Shown one piece after another: positions 36,322-45,441 of a DNA stretch of 64,000 bases. The translations under genes and the position numbers were made by a program. Position 1 is the stretch's first letter. Each line of letters opens with the position of its first letter. The notes under the pieces were generated by a model that saw only the letters and a list, made by a program, of their open reading frames with translations, searched no databases and was not told the origin of the DNA. Source of the stretch: Croceibacterium ferulae (GTDB lineage: Bacteria; Pseudomonadota; Alphaproteobacteria; Sphingomonadales; Sphingomonadaceae); NCBI RefSeq assembly GCF_003660445.1, contig NZ_QZVQ01000003.1, positions 124,001 to 188,000 of the forward strand, written 5' to 3'.

Positions 36322-37836
36322 ATGGCCCTGACCGGCAACTTCGCCACCACCGGAACGCGGCCGGTCCGCTGGTACAACTTCGCCGCCTATGGCGCGAACG
36401 ACATCATGGGCGCCGGCTCCATGGCCGTCATCAGCGGCTGGGTGCTGTTCTTCTACACCACCTTCTGCGGGCTGGAGGCGTGGCAGGCCGGCCTGATCTT
36501 CACCGTGGCGCGCATCCTGGATGCCATTGCCAGCCCGCTGATCGGGCACCTGTCTGACAACATGGCCCATACCCGCATCGGCCAGACGATCGGCCGACGG
36601 CGCATCTTCATCCTGGCCGCCATCCCGCTGCTGCCCAGCTTTGCCATCATGTGGGTCAGCGGGCAGAGCTTCTGGTACTATCTTGCCACCTATGTCCTGT
36701 TCGAGCTGGTCTATGCGATGGAGATCATCCCGTACGAGACGCTGGCGGCCGAAATGGGCAAGGATTACAAGACCAAGGCCAAGTTTGCCGGCATCCGCAT
36801 CCTGTTCGCGCAGGCCAGCGCGATCCTGGCCGGCTTCCTGCCGGGCATGCTGATCGAGGCGCTGGGCGAACAAAGCGCCGATACCTTCCTGTATATGGGC
36901 ATCCTGTTCGCGGTGCTGTTCATGGTCACCGCGACGCTGCTGTTCCTGTTCAGCTGGGAACGCCCGCCTTCCGAAGTCGCTGCGATCCGGCAGGGGGAGG
37001 CGAAGCTGAGCCTGTGGCAGGCGTTCCGCGCGCTCTACGCCAATCTGTTCTCCACCCTGCGCATCCGGGCCTTCCGGCTGCATTTGGGCATGTATCTGGG
37101 CGGCTATATCAGCCAGGACGTGTTCAATGCCGCCTTCACCTTCTTCGTGGTGTTCGCGCTGGCAGGCACCATCACCGCCGCCTCCACGCTGCTGGGCACG
37201 ATGTATATCGTGCAGTTCGTCGCGGTGATGATCGCCATCACCATGGCGCTGCGCTCCAGCCCGGCACGCGCCTACCAGCTGGCGGCGCTCAGCTTCGCCA
37301 TCGGCGTGATCGTGCTGCTGGCGATGTGGTCGGCCGGCGTACGTTCGGGCAGCGCGCTGCTCTGGATCCCGATCCTGTTTGCGGGCCTTGGCCGCGGGGC
37401 GCTGAACTTCATTCCCTGGGCGACCTACAACTACATGGCGGATGTGGACGAGCTGGTCACCGGGCGCCGGCGCGAGGGTGCCTTCGCCGGGGTGATGACC
37501 TTCGTGCGCAAGGTGACGCAATCGGCGGCGGTGGCCGGCGTCACCGCGGTGATGAGCTTCGGCGGCTTCGTCTCCGGCGCGGAGGTGCAGAGCGAACAGG
37601 CGATCAACACGCTGGCGCTGGTGCTGGGCATCGGCACGATCGCCATGCTGATCTTCGGCGTGCTGGTATCGCTGCGCTTCCGCCTGAACGCGCAGACGCA
37701 CCAGGTGCTGATGACGGAGATCGATCGCTTCAAGGCCGGCGGCACCGGCGAACCCGATGCGGCCACCGTGGCCATTGCAGAGGATCTGACCGGCTGGCGG
37801 CACAACCAGCTGTGGGGCCGCAACCCGCTGGGTTGA
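36322..37836 (+). CDS. GPH-family sugar:cation symporter (probable unsaturated rhamnogalacturonide importer)
   Basis: Inner-membrane carrier of the glycoside-pentoside-hexuronide:cation symporter family, 504 residues with about 12 membrane segments. DAIASPLIGHLSDN after segment 2 and EIIPYETLAAEMGKDY are family-typical, as is the late YNYMADVDELVTGRRREG stretch. AGGAGAG precedes the ATG. Its position directly after a cytoplasmic GH105 suggests that it imports unsaturated galacturonosyl-rhamnose disaccharides. Substrate is inference. Confidence 0.87.
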   Translation: MALTGNFATTGTRPVRWYNFAAYGANDIMGAGSMAVISGWVLFFYTTFCGLEAWQAGLIFTVARILDAIASPLIGHLSDNMAHTRIGQTIGRRRIFILAAIPLLPSFAIMWVSGQSFWYYLATYVLFELVYAMEIIPYETLAAEMGKDYKTKAKFAGIRILFAQASAILAGFLPGMLIEALGEQSADTFLYMGILFAVLFMVTATLLFLFSWERPPSEVAAIRQGEAKLSLWQAFRALYANLFSTLRIRAFRLHLGMYLGGYISQDVFNAAFTFFVVFALAGTITAASTLLGTMYIVQFVAVMIAITMALRSSPARAYQLAALSFAIGVIVLLAMWSAGVRSGSALLWIPILFAGLGRGALNFIPWATYNYMADVDELVTGRRREGAFAGVMTFVRKVTQSAAVAGVTAVMSFGGFVSGAEVQSEQAINTLALVLGIGTIAMLIFGVLVSLRFRLNAQTHQVLMTEIDRFKAGGTGEPDAATVAIAEDLTGWRHNQLWGRNPLG

Positions 37837-37843
37837 TGGCCGC

Positions 37844-37876
37844 CTGTCCGGGATGGTCCTGCGACATCCCGGACAG
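37844..37876. terminator. Bidirectional terminator between GPH transporter and PL26 gene
   Basis: CTGTCCGGGATG (37844-37855) and CATCCCGGACAG (37865-37876) form a perfect 12-bp stem with a 9-nt loop between the stop codons of two convergent genes. No long T-tract on either strand. Confidence 0.55.
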
Positions 37877-37888
37877 CACGCCCGGCCC

Positions 37889-40651
37889 TTACCGGCCGGG
37901 CTGCGCAACCGGCGGCGCAGCCGGCAGCTGGTCGCCGATCAGCGCCAGGTTCTGGATCGCGGCAAGGCCCCACTGGCTGGCGGCGTTGGTGCTGACATTC
38001 GCCGCCTCGTCCACGGGGCGTAGCACGGTTGGGCCATCCAGCCGGCGCAGGCTGCCCGCCACATCCATGCGCAGCCCGGCATCGGCCCCGTAGAACTCGC
38101 CCCAAGCACGCTGCGCCAGCGCCGGATCGCCCAGCTGACGCGCGGCATAGGCGGTCAGGCGGGAATGGCCCTGCCCCAGGTTGCGCCCACGCCGGCGGGC
38201 ACCCGTCATTGCCTCGAACTCCGCGTCAGAGGCGTTGTAGGCGACGCAGTAATCCAGCCAGACGCGGCGATATTCCGGCACGTCCAGCAGGCTCAGCAAT
38301 TCCGAATTGACCTCCACCGCGCCGAACACCGCGTTCAGGTGGCTCATGCTCACCTCGTCCCCCGGCCCGGTGAAGCGCCCGGTGGCGAGGTCGTAATTGG
38401 CGCCGCCGGCGAACCACCCCTTGGGCAGCGCGGCGATGGAGGTCATTCCTGCCACGATCCGGTCGCGCCAGCGTGTGTCGCCGGTCCGCTCCCATTCGGT
38501 CAGCCATGCCGCCGCCAGCGAACACCAGGATGTGCCGAAGCTCATCTCCACCTCGCCCTCGCCGGCATTGGTCTGGACCGTCCCGCCATTGCCGACCTCC
38601 TGCCCCGCGGGCCGCGCGCCCACCTTGCGGCCGATATCCACCCGGGTCAGCGCCTCGTCACCGGCCAGGCATTCGCGCAGCAGGTCGCCGGTGCGCTCGT
38701 CCGCGGTCAGGTAGTAATAGATGCGGCGATAGGCGGCGGTGGAGACGCGCGGCTGCTTGGAACTGTCCGCCCAATGCTGCACGCCGTGGCGCGTGCCCAG
38801 GCCCTTCCATGGGCCGAGGTGGTAGCAGTCGACCTCCCCCGTGTGCCGGGTCATCGCCTCCGCCAGGCGGAAGATGGCCGCATCGCCGCTGCGCAGATAG
38901 GAATACCACAGCCACAGATCGGGGGAGAGCTCGCTGTTGGCCCAGGCGAAGCCGCCGATGTCGTAGCGCCAGACATGCCGGTCCCGGTCATAGGTGTGCA
39001 TCCAGTCGCCATAGGACCAGAAGCCGTACCAGCGGCGCTGTTCCACCTGATCGCGGTAGAAGTTCAGCAGGAAGTCGTTCTGGTCCTCGATCGCGGCCCG
39101 CGCCGGGGTGGAGCGATCGATGGGCGCCCAGTCGCCGAACAGGCCCGCGGCCTGCAGTGCGGCCGGTTCCGGCATCAGCCGGGCAGGGGTGGCGAGATTG
39201 TGCGCCATCTGCGCCAGCCGTTCCGACGAAGGCGTCGCGGGCAGCGCCCACAGGGTGAACTCGGTGGTGCGAGCGATGCCGGTCGGCGATCCCCAGCCGG
39301 GCTCGTAATCCTCGTAGGTGACGTCCAGCCCGCGGTTCTGCTCGACATAGGATTCATCCATGCCGAGCCCGTCATGGTAGAAGCGCAGGTCCATCGCCGG
39401 GGCGTCGGGCGCATGGTACCACAGGCGGAAGGTCGCCGTGTCGGTCTGCGCATCGCGGATGTCGAGCCGCACCGGGCAACGCTGCCAGAAGTCACCTTGA
39501 CCGAAGGCGACGCCGCCGGCCGGACCGCCGACATAGCCCAGCCCGCGCGCCCGTTCGCCGCCATCCACGTCGATCCAGCCATGGCCGCTCTTGGTCCGCT
39601 TCACGATGGTGAAGCCGTCGGCATTGGGCTGCGACAGGGTGAAGTCGCCCCATTCGGGAATGAACTGCAGATTGCCCCGCACGCTATCGGACATCTGATC
39701 CAGCGGCGGCGTGCCCTGGCCGGCGACCTGCGCCTGCCGGAACTCCGCCCCGGGATCGCGGCGCAGGCCGGTCAGCGGGCGCACGGCTTCGGCCCAGATG
39801 CCGTCATCGCTGCCGGCGAAGCGCACATGGCGGTCGTGGCTCTCCCCGCGCATCGGCACCTGCCCGGTCAGGCCCAGCCCGCGGATAAAGTCGCGGTCCG
39901 CATCGCCATCGAACACGAAAGAATGGACGATCCGCACGGCGGACGATCCGGCGTGAAAGTACAGCCGCAGGGTGAAGGGCAGCCAGTCGCGACCAGCCCC
40001 GCGGTGGACGCCCGAGACGCGGACCGTGGCACGCACCGGGCCGGTCTGCTCGATCTCCGCGCTTCCGATCACGCCGTCGAACCGGGTCAGCGGTGCGCCC
40101 TCGCCCAGATCGGCCTCGGCCTCCGTCTGGCTGCTGGCGGTCAGCCCCACATCGCGCAGCACCTCCGCGTCGCCGCGGCGGGCGGAACGGATGATGGCCT
40201 GCCCGCTGCGGCCCACGGTCCATACCACCGGGCCATTGGTGATCTCGATCCCGTCGCCACGCTCCACCGCACGAACTGGTTCAGCGGGAGCGGCGGGGCG
40301 GCCAGGGGCAATGGTCAGGGCGGCGGGATCGCCGCTGCCGCCGGGAAAGGCGTGGCCCGACCATTTCACCGTGCCGTCCGGCCAGCGGGCCGTGACCCAG
40401 CTCTGCATCGGCACCGCGCCGCCGCCCGCGCCGGTCGCGGCGAAGCTGGTACGGGCGGGCAGCACGCCGCGCGGCCAGGCGGCGCCGCAGGTCACGCCAT
40501 CCTGTGCCGGCGGCGGCGTGCCGTCCAGCCAGCGCAGGGCCTGCGGCCGGTTGCGGCTCTCCTGCGCCCACAAGGTTGCCGGGCTGATCGCGAAGGCGGC
40601 ACAGCCGGCAAGCGCGGTGGACTGCACGAAACGTCGGCGGCTGATGGGCAT
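37889..40651 (-). CDS. Tat-exported exo-rhamnogalacturonan lyase, PL26-type
   Basis: 920-residue exported protein with SRRRFVQSTALAG at the N-terminus (Tat signal, cleavage near LWAQ). Its build resembles the PcRGLX family of exo-rhamnogalacturonan lyases (PL26): an N-terminal beta-sandwich (RWLDGTPPP, PWPRGV-like region, MQSWVTARWPDGTVKW), an alpha/alpha barrel in the middle (WYGFWSYGDWMHTYD, WANSELSPDLWLWYSYL) and a C-terminal beta domain. Such enzymes release unsaturated galacturonosyl-rhamnose from chain ends, which is the substrate of GH105. Last gene of the rhamnonate operon, 54 bp after the lactonase. The call is by recalled family resemblance; catalytic residues were not assigned. Confidence 0.75.
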   Translation of the reverse strand: MPISRRRFVQSTALAGCAAFAISPATLWAQESRNRPQALRWLDGTPPPAQDGVTCGAAWPRGVLPARTSFAATGAGGGAVPMQSWVTARWPDGTVKWSGHAFPGGSGDPAALTIAPGRPAAPAEPVRAVERGDGIEITNGPVVWTVGRSGQAIIRSARRGDAEVLRDVGLTASSQTEAEADLGEGAPLTRFDGVIGSAEIEQTGPVRATVRVSGVHRGAGRDWLPFTLRLYFHAGSSAVRIVHSFVFDGDADRDFIRGLGLTGQVPMRGESHDRHVRFAGSDDGIWAEAVRPLTGLRRDPGAEFRQAQVAGQGTPPLDQMSDSVRGNLQFIPEWGDFTLSQPNADGFTIVKRTKSGHGWIDVDGGERARGLGYVGGPAGGVAFGQGDFWQRCPVRLDIRDAQTDTATFRLWYHAPDAPAMDLRFYHDGLGMDESYVEQNRGLDVTYEDYEPGWGSPTGIARTTEFTLWALPATPSSERLAQMAHNLATPARLMPEPAALQAAGLFGDWAPIDRSTPARAAIEDQNDFLLNFYRDQVEQRRWYGFWSYGDWMHTYDRDRHVWRYDIGGFAWANSELSPDLWLWYSYLRSGDAAIFRLAEAMTRHTGEVDCYHLGPWKGLGTRHGVQHWADSSKQPRVSTAAYRRIYYYLTADERTGDLLRECLAGDEALTRVDIGRKVGARPAGQEVGNGGTVQTNAGEGEVEMSFGTSWCSLAAAWLTEWERTGDTRWRDRIVAGMTSIAALPKGWFAGGANYDLATGRFTGPGDEVSMSHLNAVFGAVEVNSELLSLLDVPEYRRVWLDYCVAYNASDAEFEAMTGARRRGRNLGQGHSRLTAYAARQLGDPALAQRAWGEFYGADAGLRMDVAGSLRRLDGPTVLRPVDEAANVSTNAASQWGLAAIQNLALIGDQLPAAPPVAQPGR

Positions 40652-40705
40652 GAATGTAATCCTCTCGTGGTGACCCCGCCCCGCTTGCCGGGTTTCGGGG
40701 TCCGG

Positions 40706-41611
40706 TCAGATCTCCAGCTCGAGGCCGTAGATCCGGTTGGCGTTGCGCCCCCACAGGTCGCGCCGTTCATCGTCCGACAGGGTGTCGGCGATGTGTTCGT
40801 AGAATTCGAGATAGGCGGTCAGCGGCGCGAACAGCTTGTCCGTGGGCGTGTCGCTGGCGAACATGCAGCGATCGGTACCGAACAGCTCGATCACCTCCAG
40901 CAGCAGCGGGCGCATGGCATCGGGCGTCCAGTCGCGCTGCGCGAAGCCGAGGCCCGACAGCTTCACCGACACATGCGGCTGCGTGGCCAGCGCCGCCATG
41001 CCGGTGCGCCATTCGGCCAAGCCGTCCGGATCGCTCAGCACCGGCATGCCCATATGATTGATGATCACCGGCACATCCGGGTGGCGCGCGATCACCTCTG
41101 CCAGCCCCGGCATCTGTGCGGGGTAGCATTGCAGGTCGAAGCGCAAGCGGTGCTTCTCCAGCATCGCAAAACCCGCCTGCCACTGCGCATCGCGCGTCCA
41201 GTCCTGCGGAGTGTAGGTGCGGCGGGGATCGGCATGCCAGTTCACGATCTGGCGGATGCCGCGCACGCGGCGGTGCGCCGCCTGCCGCGCCAGCAGGTCG
41301 CCAACCGCGGGATCGTGCAGCGGAGCGTAGGCGACGATGCCGGTGGGCACGCCGGTGTCCCCGGCCAACCCTTCCAGCCATTCGGTCTCGGCCAGCGCAT
41401 GCGCCGGGTCGGCACCGGCATCGACATGCACACTGCCGGCCAGGTTCCAGCCCGCCACATCCGCCAGGTAATCGGCCGGCGTGTAATGCCGCGCAATCGC
41501 CTCGACACTGCCATTGGGGCCGTCATCGGCAAAGGGCGGCATCAGCCACGAATAGTGCAGGCGATCCAGCTGCCACAGATGGATGTGGGCATCCACGAAG
41601 GGAACGCGCAT
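40706..41611 (-). CDS. L-rhamnono-1,4-lactonase (amidohydrolase_2 family, LRA2-like)
   Basis: Hydrolyses L-rhamnono-lactone to L-rhamnonate, step 2 of the non-phosphorylative pathway. The 301-residue metal-type TIM barrel belongs to the TIM-barrel lactonase group of the amidohydrolase superfamily: VDAHIHLW at residues 6-13, INHMGMP in the middle and FASDTPTDKLF near the C-terminus, where related lactonases have SDWP. GGGAG precedes the ATG. Between the SDR (16 bp) and the PL26 gene. L-fuconolactonases look alike; rhamnose is preferred because the dehydratase in the same operon is RhmD-like. Confidence 0.85.
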   Translation of the reverse strand: MRVPFVDAHIHLWQLDRLHYSWLMPPFADDGPNGSVEAIARHYTPADYLADVAGWNLAGSVHVDAGADPAHALAETEWLEGLAGDTGVPTGIVAYAPLHDPAVGDLLARQAAHRRVRGIRQIVNWHADPRRTYTPQDWTRDAQWQAGFAMLEKHRLRFDLQCYPAQMPGLAEVIARHPDVPVIINHMGMPVLSDPDGLAEWRTGMAALATQPHVSVKLSGLGFAQRDWTPDAMRPLLLEVIELFGTDRCMFASDTPTDKLFAPLTAYLEFYEHIADTLSDDERRDLWGRNANRIYGLELEI

Positions 41612-41627
41612 CGCCTGAACTCCCGTA

Positions 41628-42380
41628 TCAGTAGGTGGTGCGCCCGCCCGACGTGTCGAACACGGAGGCCGTGGTGAACGAACATTCCTCGCTGGCCATG
41701 AAGCACACCATCGCGGCGCTTTCGCTCACTTCGCCCAGCCGGCCCATGGGGATCTTGGAGCGCATGTAATCGACCTGGCTCTGCGGCAGCTGCGCCAGGA
41801 TCGGGCTTTCGAAGGTGGCCGGCGTCAGCGCATTGGCGATCACGCCCTTGCCCGCCAGTTCCTTGCCCAGGCTCTTGGTCAGCCCGATCACCGCCGCCTT
41901 GGATGCGCTGTAGGCGCTGGCGTTGGGATTGCCTTCCTTGCCGGCCACGCTGGCGACATTGACGATCCGGCCGTAGCCGCCCTCCAGCATGAAGGGGACG
42001 ATCGCGCGGTTGCAATAGAACAGGCCGTTCACATTGACGTCGATCACCCGGCGCCAGCTGTCGAGCGGATATTCATGCACCGGCGCGGTCGCACCGGTGA
42101 TGCCGGCGGAGGCGATCAGGATGTCGATCCCGCCCAGAGCCGCATGGGCATCGGCCGCCGCCTGCTCCACCGCCGCCTGGTCCGACACGTCCAGCGCCAC
42201 CACATGGGTCGCGCCCGACTGCTCCTTCGCGGTGGCCAGCGCATCGGGGTTCATGTCCCACAGGCATACGCTGCCGCCTTCGGCCACGATCCGGGTGGCG
42301 ACCGCCAGGCCAAGGCCTGACGCGCCGCCCGTGATCACCGCCCGGCGGCCGGCAAAGCGCCCGCTATAGGCGCCGCTCAT
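41628..42380 (-). CDS. 2-keto-3-deoxy-L-rhamnonate 4-dehydrogenase (SDR, LRA5-like)
   Basis: NAD-dependent SDR of 250 residues expected to oxidise 2-keto-3-deoxy-L-rhamnonate to the 2,4-diketo acid. TGGASGLG near residue 18, an Asp after the second strand (WDMNPDA, favouring NAD), an IASAG block and YSASK are visible. The ATG overlaps the stop codon of the hydrolase gene by 4 bp. It lies directly between the diketo-acid hydrolase and lactonase genes, the context in which LRA5 was described in Sphingomonas. By sequence alone it could be any sugar-acid SDR; context carries the call. Confidence 0.83.
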   Translation of the reverse strand: MSGAYSGRFAGRRAVITGGASGLGLAVATRIVAEGGSVCLWDMNPDALATAKEQSGATHVVALDVSDQAAVEQAAADAHAALGGIDILIASAGITGATAPVHEYPLDSWRRVIDVNVNGLFYCNRAIVPFMLEGGYGRIVNVASVAGKEGNPNASAYSASKAAVIGLTKSLGKELAGKGVIANALTPATFESPILAQLPQSQVDYMRSKIPMGRLGEVSESAAMVCFMASEECSFTTASVFDTSGGRTTY

Positions 42381-43234
42381 GCCGTCTTTCCCAGACGCGC
42401 GGGATCGAACGCCACGACCTGCTGGCGCTGCGTGCCCAGCTTGGCGATCGCCAGTTCCATGACGTCGCCATCCTTCAGGAAGATCTTGTCCGGCTTCTTG
42501 CCCTCGCCCACACCCGGGGGCGTACCGGTGATCAGCAGGTCGCCCGGCATCAGGGTGACATATTCGCTGGCGTAGGAGATCAGCTCCGCCACGTTGAAGA
42601 TCATGGTGCGGGTGTTGCCGGTCTGCATGCGCTGGCCGTTGACGTCCAGGCTCATGTCCAGTTCCTGGCAGTCGCCCACCTCGTCCGACGTCACCAGCCA
42701 CGGACCGGTCGGGCAGAAGGTGTCATGCCCCTTACCCTTGGACCACTGGCTGCCGCGCTCCTTCTGGTTGAAGCGTTCGGACACGTCGTTCACCAGCACG
42801 AAGCCGGCAACGGCGTCCAGCGCCTCGGCTTCGGGCACGTAGCGGCAGGTCTTGCCGATCACCACGCCCAGCTCCACTTCCCAGTCGCCATGCGTGGAGC
42901 CCTTGGGCAGCATCACGTCGTCATAGGGGCCGGACAGGCTGGACAGCGCCTTCATGAACATCATCGGTTCGGTCGGGATCGGCAGGTTCGATTCGATCGC
43001 GTGGTCGCGATAGTTCAGGCCGATGGCGACGATCTTGGTCGCGCCGGCGAAGGGCACGCCCATGCGTGGGCTGCCCTCGACCAGCGGCAGGCTGGCGGGG
43101 TCGATCCCGGCCAGCTGGTCCAGCACGTCGACGGTGATGTCGCTGACGGTGCCCGACAGGTCGCGCAGGGCGCCGTCGGCATCGATCAGGCCCGGCTTCT
43201 CGGCGCCGGTGGGGCCGTAACGGCACAGCTTCAT
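42377..43234 (-). CDS. 2,4-diketo-3-deoxy-L-rhamnonate hydrolase (FAH family, LRA6-like)
   Basis: Cleaves the diketo-acid to pyruvate and L-lactate, the last step of the pathway. 285 residues of the fumarylacetoacetate hydrolase fold. Metal ligands Glu119, Glu121 and Asp150 are present (DWEVELGVVIG, VLVNDVSER), and the RDHA motif at 76-79 supplies the catalytic His. The GTPPGVGEG loop is conserved in the family. AAGGA precedes the ATG. Coupled to the downstream SDR and 13 bp after rhmD. The L-fucose branch uses a close relative, so the substrate is inferred from context. Confidence 0.89.
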   Translation of the reverse strand: MKLCRYGPTGAEKPGLIDADGALRDLSGTVSDITVDVLDQLAGIDPASLPLVEGSPRMGVPFAGATKIVAIGLNYRDHAIESNLPIPTEPMMFMKALSSLSGPYDDVMLPKGSTHGDWEVELGVVIGKTCRYVPEAEALDAVAGFVLVNDVSERFNQKERGSQWSKGKGHDTFCPTGPWLVTSDEVGDCQELDMSLDVNGQRMQTGNTRTMIFNVAELISYASEYVTLMPGDLLITGTPPGVGEGKKPDKIFLKDGDVMELAIAKLGTQRQQVVAFDPARLGKTA

Positions 43235-43247
43235 GGGTTTTCGGTCC

Positions 43248-44435
43248 TTATCGCGTGTAGGGGCGGTGCAGCGGCACGTCGCGGTTCAGTTCCACGCCGA
43301 AGCCGGGCTTGTCGAGTTCGCTGGCGCGGATGCGGCCGTTCACCGGCACCGGCTCGCCCAGCAGCTGCGGCGCGAACATCGGCACCACTTCCGTCGGCCC
43401 CGGATGCATCATCAGGAATTCGGCGAAGGGCGAATTGTGGCGCGTGATCACGAAGTGGTAGGAATAGACGGACGATCCGTGCGGGATCATCATAACGCCG
43501 CGGCTGTCGGCGTAATTGGCGATCTTGATCAGTTCGGTCACGCCGCCGCACCAGCCCACATCCGGCTGGATGATGTCGCAGCATTCCATGTCCATCAGCA
43601 TGCGGAAACCCCAGCGGGTCGCTTCATGCTCGCCGGTGGTGACCAGCAGGCCCGGAGGCGCGTTCTTCTTCAGCTGCTGGTAGCCCCAGTAATCGTCGGG
43701 GCTCAGCGCCTCCTCGATCCACTTCAACCCGCATTCCTTGTAGGCGCGGTGCGCCAGGCGCGTGGCGTAGTCGATGTCCAGCGACATCCAGCAATCGTAC
43801 ATCAGCCAGAAATCGTCGCCGCACTTGGCGCGCATGTCGGCCAGCAGGGCGATGTTCTTGTCCATCCCCTCCAGCCCTTCGGCCGGGCCGTGATGCAGCG
43901 GCAGCTTGCCACCGATGAAGCCCAGTTCCTTGGCCACGTCCGGCCGCGCGCCGGTGGCGTAGAACTGCAGTTCGTCGCGCACGGCACCGCCCAGCATGTG
44001 ATAGACCGGCTCGCCGCGCAGCTTGCCCAGCAGATCCCACAGGGCCAGGTCGACGCCGGAGATGGCGTTGATGACCAGCCCCTTGCGGCCGTAATATTGA
44101 GTGGAGAAGTACATCTGGTCCCAGATCTTCTCCACCTCCACGGGGTTGCGGCCCTCCAGAAAGCGGGCGAGGTGCTTCTCCACGATGTAGCAGGCCGGCT
44201 CGCCACCGGTGGTGACGGCGAAGCCGATCGTGCCGTCCTCCGCCTCGATCTCCACCACCAGCGTGCCCAGCACGTTGATGCCGAAGCTCTGACGGCTTTC
44301 GCGGTATTCGGGGTAGCGCGCCATTGGCGTGGCAATGTGATCGTCGATCCAGTGCCCGCCCGGCTGGTCATGGTAATCGGCACCCTTGCCGCGCGCCACA
44401 AAGGCGCGGACATGCTTGATCCGGGGCAAATTCAT
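43248..44435 (-). CDS. rhmD: L-rhamnonate dehydratase RhmD (enolase superfamily)
   Basis: Dehydrates L-rhamnonate to 2-keto-3-deoxy-L-rhamnonate. The 395 residues match E. coli RhmD throughout: the N-terminal GADYHDQ...[11 protein letters not shown] block, [26 protein letters not shown] and the terminal [11 protein letters not shown]. Magnesium ligands correspond to Asp214, Glu241 or Glu242 and Glu269; His319 in [10 protein letters not shown] is the acid/base. GGGGAG precedes the ATG. First gene of a five-gene minus-strand operon, divergent from the IclR regulator across a region with three similar repeats. Confidence 0.95.
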   Translation of the reverse strand: MNLPRIKHVRAFVARGKGADYHDQPGGHWIDDHIATPMARYPEYRESRQSFGINVLGTLVVEIEAEDGTIGFAVTTGGEPACYIVEKHLARFLEGRNPVEVEKIWDQMYFSTQYYGRKGLVINAISGVDLALWDLLGKLRGEPVYHMLGGAVRDELQFYATGARPDVAKELGFIGGKLPLHHGPAEGLEGMDKNIALLADMRAKCGDDFWLMYDCWMSLDIDYATRLAHRAYKECGLKWIEEALSPDDYWGYQQLKKNAPPGLLVTTGEHEATRWGFRMLMDMECCDIIQPDVGWCGGVTELIKIANYADSRGVMMIPHGSSVYSYHFVITRHNSPFAEFLMMHPGPTEVVPMFAPQLLGEPVPVNGRIRASELDKPGFGVELNRDVPLHRPYTR

Positions 44436-44464
44436 GCTGGCAGTCTCCCCCTCAACCCTATACG

Positions 44465-44571
44465 TCCCACATCATGGGATGGTAGAGCGTCCTATGATGT
44501 ATGACCACATACCATTGTGCTGGTCTGCGGCAATGATTGTAGATCGGCCTTGCGCCTTTCATATAATGGGA
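44465..44571. promoter_or_regulatory. Three repeated operator candidates between rhmD and the iclR-type gene
   Basis: TCCCATGATGTGGGA (44479-44465, minus), TCCTATGATGTATGA (44490-44504, plus) and TCCCATTATATGAAA (44571-44557, minus) share the core TCCYATKATRT. The third overlaps TATAAT (44562-44567), a perfect -10 for the regulator gene with a start about 12 nt before its ATG. The pattern suggests that the IclR protein controls both itself and the rhmD operon. Confidence 0.6.
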
Positions 44572-44585
44572 TAGGGTATTATTAG

Positions 44586-45416
44586 ATGGAACATGCCCCG
44601 TCAATTGACTCCCGCAACGGCGATGGCGAAAGCGACGAAGCGGACGCCCGGGCCGGCAAGGTGCCTGCCGGAAGCCAGACTCTGTTACGCGGGCTGGACG
44701 TGCTGGAAGCTGTCGTCGCCGGCCCTGTCTCGCTCAGCGATCTGGCCGGCGGATTGGGACTGACCCGTTCCACCACGCACCGGCTGGCCAATGCGCTGAT
44801 CGAACGGCGTTATCTGGCCATGGCGCCGGGCCGCGGGTATCAGCTTGGCCCCAAGCTGCTGGAACTGGGCTTTCGCGCGCAGCAGCAGATCGACCTGGTG
44901 CAGGTCGCCCGCTCGCGGCTGGAACACTTGGCCGACCGGTCGGAAGACACTGTGCATCTGGGCGTGCGCGACGGCGACCGGGCGCTGTATCTGGACAAGA
45001 TCGCCGGCCGCCGGCGCATCGCCATTTCCAGCCGCGTGGGCGACCGCCATCCGCTGACGGCCACGGGCCTGGGCAAGGCGCTGCTCATCGACGAGCCGCG
45101 CGCGGCGTGGGAGGCGCTGTTCGCCGCCGATCAGGCCGGCGGAGCGGTGCCGATCGCCTGGGATGTCTGGCACGATCGCATGCAGGGCTATGTCCAGGTC
45201 GGCCGCGCCTTCGACCTGGAGGAGAACGAGGACCAGATCCGCTGCGTCGCCGCGCCGGTGCGCGACGTGACGGGGCGGGTGGTCGGTGCGCTGAGCGTGT
45301 CGAGCGCCGCGCAATACATGGATGACCGCCGGATGGAGGCGCTGACCCGCGACGTGGTGGAGACCGCCCGCCAGGTCAGCGAGGATCTGGGCTGGAGCGG
45401 CAATTCCCCCCGTTGA
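44586..45416 (+). CDS. IclR-family regulator of rhamnose genes
   Basis: Transcriptional regulator of 276 residues. An acidic N-terminal tail of about 28 residues precedes the winged helix (LLRGLDVLEAVV, LSDLAGGLGLTRSTTHRLANAL), followed by the IclR effector domain (TVHLGVRDGDRALYLDKI, RHPLTATGLGKALL, CVAAPVRDVTGRVVGALSVS). It lies between the divergent rhmD operon and the downstream rhamnose dehydrogenase, so its effector is probably L-rhamnonate, a later keto-acid or rhamnose. Whether it activates or represses is not visible. Confidence 0.91.
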   Translation: MEHAPSIDSRNGDGESDEADARAGKVPAGSQTLLRGLDVLEAVVAGPVSLSDLAGGLGLTRSTTHRLANALIERRYLAMAPGRGYQLGPKLLELGFRAQQQIDLVQVARSRLEHLADRSEDTVHLGVRDGDRALYLDKIAGRRRIAISSRVGDRHPLTATGLGKALLIDEPRAAWEALFAADQAGGAVPIAWDVWHDRMQGYVQVGRAFDLEENEDQIRCVAAPVRDVTGRVVGALSVSSAAQYMDDRRMEALTRDVVETARQVSEDLGWSGNSPR

Positions 45417-45441
45417 AGATTTCACATATGAGGAGAGTTGA

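Noticed and set aside
45420-45434. TTTCACATATGAGGA as a fourth IclR repeat before rhamnose dehydrogenase
   Set aside because: It matches the third repeat at about 11 of 15 positions, but half of that is the ribosome-binding site.
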